A stretch of DNA of 64,000 bases from Eutreptiella sp. 'Long Island Sound 2002' (Eukaryota; Euglenozoa; Euglenophyceae; Eutreptiales; Eutreptiaceae). The notes below the pieces were generated by a model that saw only the letters and a list, made by a program, of their open reading frames with translations, ran no database searches and was not told where the DNA came from. The position numbers and the translations under genes were made by a program. Positions 28,051 to 38,396 of this stretch are shown here, piece by piece; position 1 is the first letter of the stretch, and every line of letters begins with the position of its first letter. The DNA lies in contig OZ038385.1 of NCBI GenBank assembly GCA_964036045.1, positions 33,055,629 to 33,119,628 on the forward strand, written 5' to 3'.

Positions 28051-28691
28051 TGGGGAGGGCGCGCCTGCCGCCACGAATGCCTACCAGAATAACAGTGATG
28101 TCGGACTCCGATGGTTCCCCCCAGCGGGACGACCGCCACCACCGCCGGTCCCGCTCCCGCTCCCCCGTCTCCCCGGGATGCGCGGGGGAGTCCCTCGCGG
28201 AGCGCGAGGAGCGTCGGCTGGCGGAGGCAGCGGTGCCGGTCGGGCCGCCGGCTGGGCAGCCCCGGGCAGCCTCCGCTGACACTGGGCCATCGACCCGGGG
28301 ACCCGCGCCGGCCGAGGAGACCGCCCCCGCCGCTCAGGCTGCGAGCCATACCGCCCCGCCCCCGGAGGGGGCCCCGGGCGCGGAGGGGGTTGAGACCGCG
28401 GCCCCAGCAAGCCGCGCCGCGGCCCCGACCGCGGCCCCCGGCGCGCCGCCGGCGCGGGGGGTGGCCCCGGCGCCGGCCCCAGGCGCCTCGCCGGGGGCCA
28501 CCGCAGCCGCAGAGGAGGGCGGGGAGAGTGCACAAGGAACTGAGACCGCGGCCTCGGCGAGCCGCGCCACTGCCCCGGCCGGCCACGCCGCGGCCCCCGG
28601 CACGCAGCGGGCGCGGGGGACGGACCCCGCGCGGGCCTCGGGCGCCTCGCCGGGAGCAGCTGCAGCCGCAGCGGTTGGCAGGGAGGGCGCG
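28035..28691 (+). CDS. Ala/Pro-rich ORF, 5' part, interrupted by element A
   Basis: Overlaps the end of the previous ORF by 16 bp. Plausible starts are at 28080 and 28098 (MSDSDGSPQRDD). It contains an RS-like stretch (RRSRSRSP) and then long Ala/Pro/Gly low complexity. At 28691 it meets element A. If A and one TSD copy (28692-50266) are removed, the frame continues without a stop into 50267 onward. This is good evidence both for the insertion boundary and that the ORF was open when A arrived. It may be a LINE ORF1-type protein; function unknown. Confidence 0.5.
28687..28691. other. Target-site duplication of element A, left copy (GCGCG)
   Basis: GCGCG also lies at 50262-50266, directly after the 3' LTR of element A. 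Confidence 0.8.
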
Positions 28692-29225
28692 TGTAACTGC
28701 GGCTAACCCCCATCTGCTCAGATTTTCACTGATCTAACCCAGATTGACTACATTTTGGTCATTTTCTCTGCTTCGGCGGAATCGCCGCCTCGCAGCTCAG
28801 TCTCAGGATCAGACCTATATATTTCTGATATGCCGGATCTGATTCCGCGGTCCATTCTCCGTAAATCCGCCGTGTTCTGATCATTTGCCTGGAATCGCCA
28901 TTTGCCGCTGACGCGCGCTCGCGGGCCAGATCGGCCAAATATTTTTCACAAATCGGACTTATTTAAATCTTTTCAGACAGTTTTGGACACTCAGATGTAT
29001 TTAGAATAATCCGCATCAATTTTCTTCATAGACTGGGATTTTCTGCCGGATAACAATCAGCATGGACCTTGCTTCAGTTGTTGCTGCTCTCGCCTCCGTT
29101 GGTGTCCGAGTATCCGGTTCTACCCCCAATAGCAGCGTTCAGGGAGACTCCTCGCGTGCCTGCCCCACTGGTCTTGCCGGCCCCGAGCCCTCCGGCACCA
29201 TCAACGACCCAGGGCAGCACTTTCA
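28692..29225 (+). repeat. A 5' LTR (534 bp)
   Basis: Starts TGTAACTGCGG and ends GCAGCACTTTCA directly before the PBS. It contains a TATA-like CTATATAT near 28815-28822. The gag ATG (29062) lies inside this LTR, about 240 bp downstream of that TATA-like box. Confidence 0.93.
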
Positions 29226-32097
29226 TGGTAGCAGAGGCTACCTGAATGTTGTTCCTTTGGTGTCCCAACCACAGCTAGCTCCCCAGTACGGCCCCGTAGA
29301 CCCCGCCACCTCCGGAGAAGTAACGATTACGTTGCCCTGGTGCTGTGCGAACGAGGCCTTGAGAGGAATGCCTTGCGCAAGCCCAAGTTGCCCAAGAAGG
29401 GCACAAATCAGCAGCTGTGGAGACCCAAAGTACAATCTCAATCCCAGTCGAAATTGGCCATCAAGCAGCTGGAATCTGCCAGCCTACGCCGATGGCAACG
29501 CTCCGGTGGAGCTTACGGACCTGGCAGGTACCAATACTCCTTACCAATGTCCACATTTTGAGACCATCGATGCCGATCTGAAGGACATTGAGATGGGTGG
29601 TCCAGGTGAGGTACCTAGCTATAATCGACCAGCCTCTTGGGCACAATGGGACGACCATTTGTCTTCAGAAGTGACCCGTAACCTTGAGGCGCTTGAGGCC
29701 CTTTGTCTATTAGCCACGTCTAAGCTGATAGGACAAGAAAGAATCGCCTCTGATTTTTTAATGGAATATTTTTTCCTTCTTCAAGAAGAAATTAATACCA
29801 GGATGTGGTGGCGTTCTCAAGAAGATGACTCTTTTGCCATTTTTTTGCAGATCTGGGAGGCAAGTCCCTTCCCGAAGGAGAAGACCAAGGCACCTGTTGC
29901 CGGGCCCTCCGCCCCTCATCCCCCTGTTTCCATCCGCGACGATCTAGCCGCCGCGGTTGAGGAAGGAATTTTGGAGGCAGCCAGGCAGGCAAGCCTGGAA
30001 ATTAGGGCTGAAGGAGCTCCCCAAGTGGACTCCTGGCTGCGGACCACCGAGATCAGCGGTCCGACAGCCTGCTCAGGCCCTTCAGGACACGGTATGTACT
30101 GTCCTGCCGACTGCTCTTGCAGATCCCAGCGAGATACTGAGCTCCAATTGCTCAAAGATCAAATGCAACTCATCATTCAAACGCTGGGAATTAAAGATCT
30201 TTTCAAGACGCACATGCGGTCTGAGGGCGCATCATCGGTGGAACAAACAACAGAGCCGTCGGAGGAGGCGACAGAAATTTTTTCAATTGCTCCTTCGGTG
30301 GACTCCAAGACCACTGATGCAAGGATCAGCAGGACGAAACTAAAGGAAAGGGTTACAATCTCTCGTTCTCAGAGTAGGACGGCGAAGGCTAGGACTGAGG
30401 CTCAGAATGCCAAGCGAACTGCCTCCCGTACTGCCCCTCCTGCTGCTGATTGCAACGCCTTAGCCCAGCTGTTGCTCGCCCAGACCCTCTCCGGAGCTGG
30501 TGTGGCGAATGATGCCGCCAAGGTGTCTGCCATTACGGCCGGTGTTGGGCTGGATTCGCTTCTTAATCCCACTTCATTGCGACTTCGTCAGGTTGCCAAG
30601 CAACCGAAGTATAATGGAAACCCCAGACGTTGGCCTCAGTTCCAACGGGAATTTAAATTGTGGGTTAAGACTCAAAAACTCCAAGATGATCAGTTCCTGA
30701 TGGCCCTCTTGGACTGCCTTGAGGGAGCGCCGGCCAACACTTGGCTCAGGACCTGGAGTGATCGTGAGGATTCAAGTTCCCCCCTTACCTTTGATGAGGT
30801 GTGGGAACAGTTGGAAGTACGTGGATCCCGGCTGCCAGAGGACCATTACCACCAGATGTTGAAGAATTTTCCTTCATTCTCGCGATTAATCTTGCACGAA
30901 GTGCAAGACAAAAGACAGCGCTTCTGGAATTTAGTGGAAGAGTCTGAACATTCAGGCGAAAATTGTTCTAGTGCCGAGCTGAAAAATCTGATTTTTGACA
31001 AGATCCCCTCCGAAACTGCCGCCACCCTTCGGAACAAACAGTCCGAAAAAAAGGTCAAGACCTGGTGGGCGGAGGTCGAAGGCTTTGATGCCTCGGCCAA
31101 CAGGTTTACGGTCAGGGAGGCACTTCAAAAGTGCTCCCCCACGTCGTTTTCCAAGGTGAAATTCACTGAAAACACGTGGAAAATCAAATTTAATGAACAC
31201 GAGGATCGGGATTTGTTTGTCCAAGTCCTCAACAGGGGAGTAAGCTACCATGGCCAGCGCCTGAAGGCCAAGAACTGGGTGTTTTCGTTCACCCCGAAGA
31301 AATTGTGGGAAGAGGTTGAGCGGCTCGCTGACGCCGCCAATCAAAATTTCCATGAGGGTCTTGGGGGAAACAAGAATACCCAGCAAAACACCCCAAATGG
31401 GGCCCAAAAGGGCAACAAAAAGGTGAATGACACCCGGAATGTTCAGGATCACTGTAGCATCTGCCTTCTTTTAGGTTCTACGAACCGAGCTAAGTCGCAT
31501 TCTACTGGTAATCACCGATGGTCTCCTTACGATCACAAGGTGATTGGTGAAAATATCAGTAGTCCGCAGAATTCAGACAGGAATGACAGACAGGTGCATG
31601 GTGGAAAGGGGGGAAAAGGGAATCCGACCCCCTTCGGTGGAAACAAAAATACTGGAGGCCCTGGCGGGTCCCAAGGCACAGGAAATCGGACTCCATCCGG
31701 CTCCGGTGGGCAGCCGAACGGCCAGAAAAGTCCCAATGGCAACGCCGGAGGCGGAAATCGAAATCCAGGCCAAACCCCTCAATCCGGTACAAACAAGGGA
31801 AATGCTCCAGGATCCCAGGGTAAAGGTAAGGGAAATCCTTCGGGAACCCCTTTCTCTGGTAAGGGCAGAGGGCGTGGCGACGGTGGAGGTCCATCATCCA
31901 GCGGCCGTGGTCGTGGACGTGGAAAGGGCAACCATCGTGTGGATCAGGTCTCCGGTGCAGATCAGGTGTCCGATGCGGATCGAGATTACGTTGAAAATGC
32001 CTTGAATCCAGCAGATGATCCGTTCCAAGAGGAGTGGGTTGACGAATCAGGGTGTGTTCACAATGTTACCGCAGTCACTGGAGGTCAGAACGCCTAG
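29062..32097 (+). CDS. gag: A Gag polyprotein (N-terminus encoded in the LTR)
   Basis: 1,011 residues. The ATG at 29062 lies in the LTR, and the frame passes through the LTR end (29225) and the PBS into gag proper. Copy B does the same, so it is conserved; initiation could also occur at a later Met. The middle holds a capsid-like region (KYNGNPRRWPQFQREFKLWV and following). A C-X2-C...H...H cluster (HCSICLLLGSTNRAKSHSTG, then NHRW) replaces the usual CCHC knuckle. The tail is Gly/Lys/Arg-rich (GKGGKG, RGRGRGKG). It ends at UAG 32095-32097, after which pol stays open in the same frame. Confidence 0.88.
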   Translation: MDLASVVAALASVGVRVSGSTPNSSVQGDSSRACPTGLAGPEPSGTINDPGQHFHGSRGYLNVVPLVSQPQLAPQYGPVDPATSGEVTITLPWCCANEALRGMPCASPSCPRRAQISSCGDPKYNLNPSRNWPSSSWNLPAYADGNAPVELTDLAGTNTPYQCPHFETIDADLKDIEMGGPGEVPSYNRPASWAQWDDHLSSEVTRNLEALEALCLLATSKLIGQERIASDFLMEYFFLLQEEINTRMWWRSQEDDSFAIFLQIWEASPFPKEKTKAPVAGPSAPHPPVSIRDDLAAAVEEGILEAARQASLEIRAEGAPQVDSWLRTTEISGPTACSGPSGHGMYCPADCSCRSQRDTELQLLKDQMQLIIQTLGIKDLFKTHMRSEGASSVEQTTEPSEEATEIFSIAPSVDSKTTDARISRTKLKERVTISRSQSRTAKARTEAQNAKRTASRTAPPAADCNALAQLLLAQTLSGAGVANDAAKVSAITAGVGLDSLLNPTSLRLRQVAKQPKYNGNPRRWPQFQREFKLWVKTQKLQDDQFLMALLDCLEGAPANTWLRTWSDREDSSSPLTFDEVWEQLEVRGSRLPEDHYHQMLKNFPSFSRLILHEVQDKRQRFWNLVEESEHSGENCSSAELKNLIFDKIPSETAATLRNKQSEKKVKTWWAEVEGFDASANRFTVREALQKCSPTSFSKVKFTENTWKIKFNEHEDRDLFVQVLNRGVSYHGQRLKAKNWVFSFTPKKLWEEVERLADAANQNFHEGLGGNKNTQQNTPNGAQKGNKKVNDTRNVQDHCSICLLLGSTNRAKSHSTGNHRWSPYDHKVIGENISSPQNSDRNDRQVHGGKGGKGNPTPFGGNKNTGGPGGSQGTGNRTPSGSGGQPNGQKSPNGNAGGGNRNPGQTPQSGTNKGNAPGSQGKGKGNPSGTPFSGKGRGRGDGGGPSSSGRGRGRGKGNHRVDQVSGADQVSDADRDYVENALNPADDPFQEEWVDESGCVHNVTAVTGGQNA
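29226..29237 (+). other. A primer binding site (initiator tRNA-Met)
   Basis: TGGTAGCAGAGG starts immediately after the LTR. All 12 bases are complementary to CCUCUGCUACCA, the usual 3' end of eukaryotic initiator tRNA-Met. Unusually, it is also read as gag codons. Confidence 0.85.
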
Positions 32098-32131
32098 GGG
32101 AGCCACGAAAATCGCCCCTCCCCAGGCGATT
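32095..32131 (+). promoter_or_regulatory. Gag-Pol junction of A: in-frame UAG with predicted RNA structure
   Basis: UAG at 32095-32097, with the same frame open for 1,163 codons beyond it. GGGGAG (32097-32102, including the G of the stop) can pair with CTCCCC (32118-32123). AATCGCC (32110-32116) can pair with GGCGATT (32125-32131) around that loop. Together these form an H-type pseudoknot with very short connecting loops, or two alternative hairpins. Copy B preserves both helices, one pair becoming G-U. Structured RNA 3' of a UAG drives Gag-Pol readthrough in gammaretroviruses; applying that here is inference. Confidence 0.55.
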
Positions 32132-35100
32132 TCAGGCATGATCCCCAGATTCCATCTCGACCATTACTTGATGTAGGGTCGCTTGTCTCCCCTCCCCTGG
32201 ATCCGACAGCGGATCCTTCTGTTGTAGTGGACGAGGTTGGTGTACAGTCCAAGCACAGGGCCCGTCAGTTTGTCACAAAGCTGTGGGTCTCTGATTGCAA
32301 GGGCAATTTCCATCTTGCCACTTGTTTGTGTGACAATGGATCAGAGGTAAATCTCCAATCCAATTCTTTCTTACCCGACGACTGCGTGTTTGAGTCGCCT
32401 CATCCTGTTACCCTCGAGGGAGTTTCTGGACATTCTCTCGCAGGTGGGCAACGCGGTTGTTATATATCAACTCATTTGGTCGCTCAAGACCTTTGGGAAG
32501 AAGGTAATGTGGAGGAAGTTGTCCTTAAGGATGACTACTTCTATCGTGCCGACATAAAGTATGACCTTTACTTGGGCCATCCTTGGCTTCGCAAGAATAG
32601 GGTAGCGCCCGTAGGTCATCGGCGTTGTTTTTTGCTGGAGTCAGGTCCCTTGGAGCGTCCTGAATTTCGTTTTTTGCACGCAGGGTTTAAAAGTGCAGAA
32701 GAATTTTTGAAGCAAAAGGTTACACCAAAATTTGGTGAAGATGTCACCATTGCAGAGGTGAATGGGAGTGCCGATTACTCCCGAGAGTTAGAATGTCTTC
32801 GTAGGGACTCCCAGCCACGACGCCCTTCGCGCTGGCACTCTTCATCCTACAGAGTTGTCGACAAATGGCGCGATGCAATTTGTGAATATTTTCATGAACA
32901 CCATTCCTTTTGGCCACAGTATGATGCCTTTGCTAACCGTGAGAACAAGCGCTTTGACAAGCATTTTCGCGACGCTTGGACCCATAAATGGGACAAGAAG
33001 TTATCGATTAATCCTCCGTTATACTTAATCCAGCAGGTCATCCACAAAATCAAGCAAGATAAAACCCAGGCGATTTTAGTTGTGCCCTTGTGGGACGACA
33101 AGCCTTGGTTTCAGGAATTACAAGACATTTGTGTAGATTACATCGAACTTCCCAGGAAGATTAAGCTGTATGCCAGGGACGACACAGGTCCCCTGCCACA
33201 GCGGTCCTGGAGTTCGCTTGCATTCCTGGTGGATGGAAAGCTTTCTGACTCTAATTCTGCTGATTCTGGTACTGATTCTTGTGTTGGGTCTGAATCTGAG
33301 GTTGAGCGTGGTACTGATGATGAATCTATTTTTTCTGATTTTTGTCCGTCAGATACCCAAGGTGATCCAACGTCAAATGGATCCGCCTCGTCTCCCTCTT
33401 CCCCAATACGATCGAGATCGAAAAGAATCTTCAGTACACGGGCGAAGAAAAATATTAAATCGCGCCGCAAATTCAGAGTTTTTTATGAAAAACCCCGTGT
33501 GGAAGCTTTCATAGATCCTTTCGAGGAGCTGGATCACGAAGATAATCTCTGGAATGTCGACACTCCACCCACCTATCTTCAAGAGGCAGTTGATACGGAC
33601 CTGTTTAGGGACATCCGTAAGAAGATTCTTCCTGCCAAGGCCGAAGAAGTCGCCAAAGTTTTTTCGACAGTAATTCCTGGCGATCAGGTGGACACTGAAT
33701 TGTGTTCCAAGTCAAGAGAAAAGATTTTTGAGGAACGGAAGGACACAACCCTTTCAGGAAAGTTGATCAAAGACCCCCCTGTCCGTGGGCAGTTCGGTGA
33801 AGCCTTCATCGAGCTTCGTGAAGGGTACAAGGCGAAGAAACAGCGCCCTTATGAGAACCATGGACATAAACATGAGATCCTCAGAAAAGTCATCGAGAGA
33901 AATCTCAGGGAATTTGGTTGGCTTGAGGGTTGTATGACCAGCGAATGGTGCTGTGCACCCTTCACAGTCCCGAAGCCGCCGCCTGCAGACCAGAACACTA
34001 TTGAAGGTTGGCGAATGGTTGTTGATTTTCGCAACCTCAACGCCGAAACCAAGGCGGATTCACACCCCCTGCCCCTCATTGAGGAGGAAATCGCCAAGAG
34101 GGCAAGAGGTCGTTTATTTTCTGTGCTGGATCTCCGTCACGGCTTTCACCAAGTGCCGTTGAGGAAGGACAGCCGACCTCTCACCTGTATGTGCACGCCA
34201 TGTGGCCCAGTCCAGTGGACGGTCATGCCCATGGGCCTGAAGAACGCCCCTTCGTTTTTTCAAAGAATGATGGAGGATGTGCTTTTTACAGCCCATCCTG
34301 AGCTTCGTGCCTTCGTGAGTGTGTACATAGATGATATAATCATCGCGACGGAGGGGGAGGGACTGACCGAAGCCGAGCTGGTGGCCCTACATGAAAAGCA
34401 GCTGAACCAGGTTTTGGACATTCTTGATGCCAATCAGCTGATTTGTGGGCCAAAGAAGGGAAAATTATTTTTAAAATCAGTCGAATTTTGTGGTTCTCTC
34501 CTTGAGAATGGCACCCGACGACCCAGTCCAGGGAAGCTCGTCGCTATTCAGAAGTGGAAGCGCCCTGAGACGATCACGGAATTGAGAGGATTCCTGGGTT
34601 GTTGCAATTTTTACCACACTTTTGTGCCGAATTATGCCAAATTTGCTGCCCCCCTCACTGAATTTTTGAAGGTAGGGAGAGATGCGGGCAAGGCAGGTTC
34701 AAAGGTTCGTGTCAAGTGGACTGACGAGTGCGAGGAGGCCTTCCATCACTTGAAGGCGGCCCTCTGCGAAGTCGCCACGTTGCATGTGCCGCAATTCGAC
34801 CGACCCTTCTACATAAGAACCGACGCTTCTAGGTACGCGATCGGAGCTGTTCTTGAACAGGTTGATGAAGCCACCGGCGATCATTACCCTCTTGCATTTT
34901 GGTCTCGGAAGCTAGCCCCACGCCAAATGCAATGGTCGCCGCGTGAGCAAGAGACTTACGCCATAATCTGCGCTCTAAAAAAGTACCAATCGTGGGTTGG
35001 CACCAATCGAGTCGAGGTCCTGACGGATCATCGATCTCTGGAGTATTGGGCCACCGAACACATTGATACTGTCGCGAGCCCAGCTGGTCGACGGGCCAGA

Positions 35101-37289
35101 TGGCACGAATTTCTCTCTCTGTTTGACCTCCATGTGTCGTATTTGCCTGGAAAACACAACACGGTAGCGGATGCTCTGAGCCGATGGGCTTACCCCGCTT
35201 CAGAGGGGCTGCAAAGTACGAACATCCATGGTACGGAGCAGGACCGCCATGTAATAATCGAGTGGGATCAAGAAGAAAAGAAACTCATTCGACTTGCATG
35301 CATGCAATGCGCTGTTAAACAGCACGCATTACCGTGCCATGACATCACGGCCATCTCAGATCCGGCGCATGCTCATGAGATCTGCACCAAAACACTGAAA
35401 GTCGTGGAAAAAGTCACCGATCCCTCCTCAGGGAGTGTGAAACGGTTTGACTATACCCGACGAGTAAGTAGATTTCGGTTGATCCAGGGCATTAAGCGAC
35501 GAGATCCGGCCAAAACTCCACCCCTGCCTAAAGATTCCCTGATCATCCGTGACTGGACGTCCGATTATCTGCAGGATCCCATGTTGTAAGAGGTCTTTGG
35601 AAATCTCAAATCCAAAGATGCTCACAAGGATGGGATTTTTTCAGAGTATTCGTTGGATGGGGGGAAGCTGTGGATGGAGGGTAAATTGTGCGTACCAGAC
35701 GCCCTGGCCCCCCGAGTGTTAAACTGGTGGCATAAATGGGAGTCCCCCCACGCACATGGCCGTCGACTGTGGTCGATGATTAAACATAGGTTGTTTGGCT
35801 CACGGCTATATACTCATTGCATGAAAGTAGCCGCCGGATGTGCCCAATGTGCTGTCTCGACGCCCCCCAGCGCGAAGAAGCACGGCCATCTGAGGCCACA
35901 TCCTATTCCGGAGCGCCTCTTTAACAGAGTCACCAGTGATTTCTTCTATCTCGGTGAACTCGATGACGAAGAGTGCCATTGGACTAATAAAAAGTCAATG
36001 GTGTGCTCCTAATTCAGTGCCGTCATTCCGGCTACATGCAGGTGTTGCCTTGCAACATCGAGTCGATGACTGGCAAGGCTGCCGCCAAATGGTGCGCGCA
36101 GACCTGGATGGGAGGTTGGGACGTCCCATCCGAGGTGGTTACGGACTCAGGCAAAGAGTACACCTCCGAATGGTGGAAGGAATTATGTGCTCGCCTTGGA
36201 ATCCACCACCTCAGATGTGAAATCCACTCGCATCGAGCGCTGCCTGGCGAAAGAGCCGGCCGCTCACTTATAAATATGCTTCGTAAGGAGCTCGCCAGTG
36301 AGAAGGACTTCCATTGGCTTGAGATTCTGTTCGCCATGCTTCGCCGTTACCACAACACGCCTTTGTATCATGGCCTTTCTCCAAATGAAATTGTCTTTGG
36401 ACGAAAGAAGTGTTGGTGGAACATGCCGTTGAATAATCCTCGCCCCTGTAAAGATGCTTCGCTGTTTTTGGACGAAGTCCAACGAGCAGAAAAAACTGTG
36501 TAGAAATTAATCGAGAAGCATCAAGCTGACTGGCTTTGGGTCCAGAATCAAGGCCGAAAAAACCCCCACAATTTTGAAGTCGATGATCGAGTTTGGCTTC
36601 GAAAATCCGAAACCACCCTGGACGGAGATGACAAGCTTCTTCCCTTGTGGGAGGGGCCATTCGCTGTTACAGCGCGTCTTGGTGAGAACAGGTGGAGGAT
36701 TCGTGTGGATGTCAGCAGGGAAATTGACGTTTCGGGCGATCGCCTCAAGAGAGAGATCCCCTCCCCCAAGGATCGGGTTAAACCCCTTTTTTGGACTTCG
36801 AAAATTTTGTCCGATCAGGTCATCGAAGGGGGGAAGTACGAACTCAAGAGGATTGTTGAAGCAAGACGTGACGCCAAGGGCGAATGGGAATTTCTATGTG
36901 AGTGGAGGGGCTTTGATTCCAGTCACAACAACTGGGAACCAGCCCAATCTTTTGTCCATGGGTACACCAAGGGGTTCATTGACTTCCTCAAGAAGTACCC
37001 CGAAATTGGCGTACTCCTGACAGACTGTTTGTCGAAACCAGACAGACAAGTGGAGAGCGAGAGAAGAAGACCTGTGGTGAATCGAGATCCAGCCTTTTAC
37101 GGCCCTCAGCAGCCACATTCCAGGGCTGATCCGTCGATCCCCCCTCCTGCGGTCAGGCCAGCCCAGGAGCCAAATGAGGACCAAGCTTCAAGTTCGGCCG
37201 CTGATTTGCAGCGCCCAAGCCGTACGAGGGCCCGACCAGACAGGTTGGTGGTCACATGTATTCGTGCTTGGCCGAATTCGACTTCGTAA
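32098..37289 (+). pseudogene. pol: A Pol polyprotein (PR, Dam-like, RT, RNase H, IN, chromodomain), three lesions
   Basis: Open from the gag UAG. The protease-like motif is LCDNGSEVNLQ (DNGS in place of DTG). The Dam-like domain spans about 32850-33135 (YDAFANREN, INPPLYLIQQVIHKIK, VVPLWDDKPWF). RT: FSVLDLRHGFHQ, MPMGLKNAPSFF, YIDD at 34323-34337. RNase H: RTDASRYAIG, EQETYAI, LTDHRSLEYW, VADALSRW. Integrase: His/Cys finger, RVTSDFFYLG, VVTDSGKEYTS, LPGERAGRSL and GPFAV. Chromodomain: YELKRIVEARRDAKGEWEFL then CEWRGFDSSHNNWEP. Lesions against copy B are TAA 35587-35589 (Lys in B), a 1-nt deletion in an A run at 35989-35993, and TAG 36501-36503 (Ser in B). Confidence 0.93.
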
Positions 37290-37852
37290 AACCACATTCT
37301 GCTCAATCCACTGTTCATTTTTCCTGACTACATCATGATGTGGAGAACTGCGAATGTTTGATAATTTGACGTCAATCAACTTTTCTTTGGTCTCCGTTCG
37401 GTAGCGTATCGAAAGCCGAAAGCAACGGAGTGTGCTGCCGTGTTCAGAAAAAACCAAACTCAGGCTTAATTCAGGCAGATTCGGGGTAATCTTGTCTCTG
37501 TTGGTCTGTGCATCTTTGGAATTTGGCTACTCGTGCAGATGGAAGCAAATGTACATAGTAAAAACGCTGGCCAGCGACATTCACCCCTACAGGCACTGCC
37601 TGTAGTACTGGCTGCACCAGATGCGACGCCAGGAACTCAGATCTTACCTTCATTTGCCGTGATGCTGACGCCAAAGTCCAGATTCAGATCCAGGATCCTC
37701 AAATTTGCCTTGAATTTCTCAGGTTTGTCCTTCATTCTGCCACTGTTGCACGAAACCCAGACGTCAATTGTTCAGACAACCTTCAGATAGGAGCTCTAGG
37801 GACTTCTAACAGCAACCTCTGAAGTCCGTAAGCTTCGTTGTATTTCTGGCAC
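37290..37852 (+). other. A 3' tail, part 1 (non-coding)
   Basis: Follows the chromodomain. It is colinear with the reverse complement of 39476-40042 in copy B. No ORF or env-like sequence is visible. It ends with CTGGCAC (37846-37852), the left copy of the 7-bp duplication made by B. Confidence 0.85.
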
Positions 37853-38386
37853 TGAAAGTGCTGCCCTGGGTCGATGTTTGTGCCGGAGGGCTCGGGGCCG
37901 GCAAGACCAGTGGGGCAGGCACGCGAGAAGTCTCCCTGGACGTTGTTATTGGGGGTAGAACAGGATACTCGAACACCAACGGAGGCGAGAGCAGCAACAA
38001 CTGAGGCAAGGTCCATGCTGATTGTGGTCCGGCAGAAAATCCCAGTCTATGAAGAAAATTGACGCGGATTATTCTATGCACATCTGAGTGTCCATATCTG
38101 TCTGAAAAGATTTAAATAAATCCGATTATGTAAAAAAGTTTGGCCGATCTGGCCCGCGAGCGCGCGTCAGCGGCAAATGGCGATTCCAGCTAAATGATCG
38201 GAACGCGGCGGATTTACGGGGAATGGACCGCGGAATCAAATCCGGCATATCAGAAATATATAGGTCTGATCCTGAGACTGAGCTGCGAGGCGGCGATTCC
38301 GCCGAAGCAAAGAAAATGACCAAAATGTAGCCAATCTGGGTTAAATCAGTGAAAATCTGAGCAGATGGGGGTTAGCCGCACTTACA
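37853..38386 (-). repeat. B 3' LTR (534 bp)
   Basis: Same sequence as 48105-48638 apart from a few substitutions, and the inverse of the A LTRs. On the minus strand it starts TGTAAGTGCGG and ends CACTTTCA. It also repeats the LTR-borne gag start, now cut off at the LTR end. Confidence 0.93.
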
Positions 38387-38396
38387 CTCCCCCTCC
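38387..38396 (-). other. B polypurine tract
   Basis: The minus strand reads GGAGGGGGAG directly before the 3' LTR, the expected plus-strand cDNA primer. It is identical to the tract of A at 49719-49728. Confidence 0.85.
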
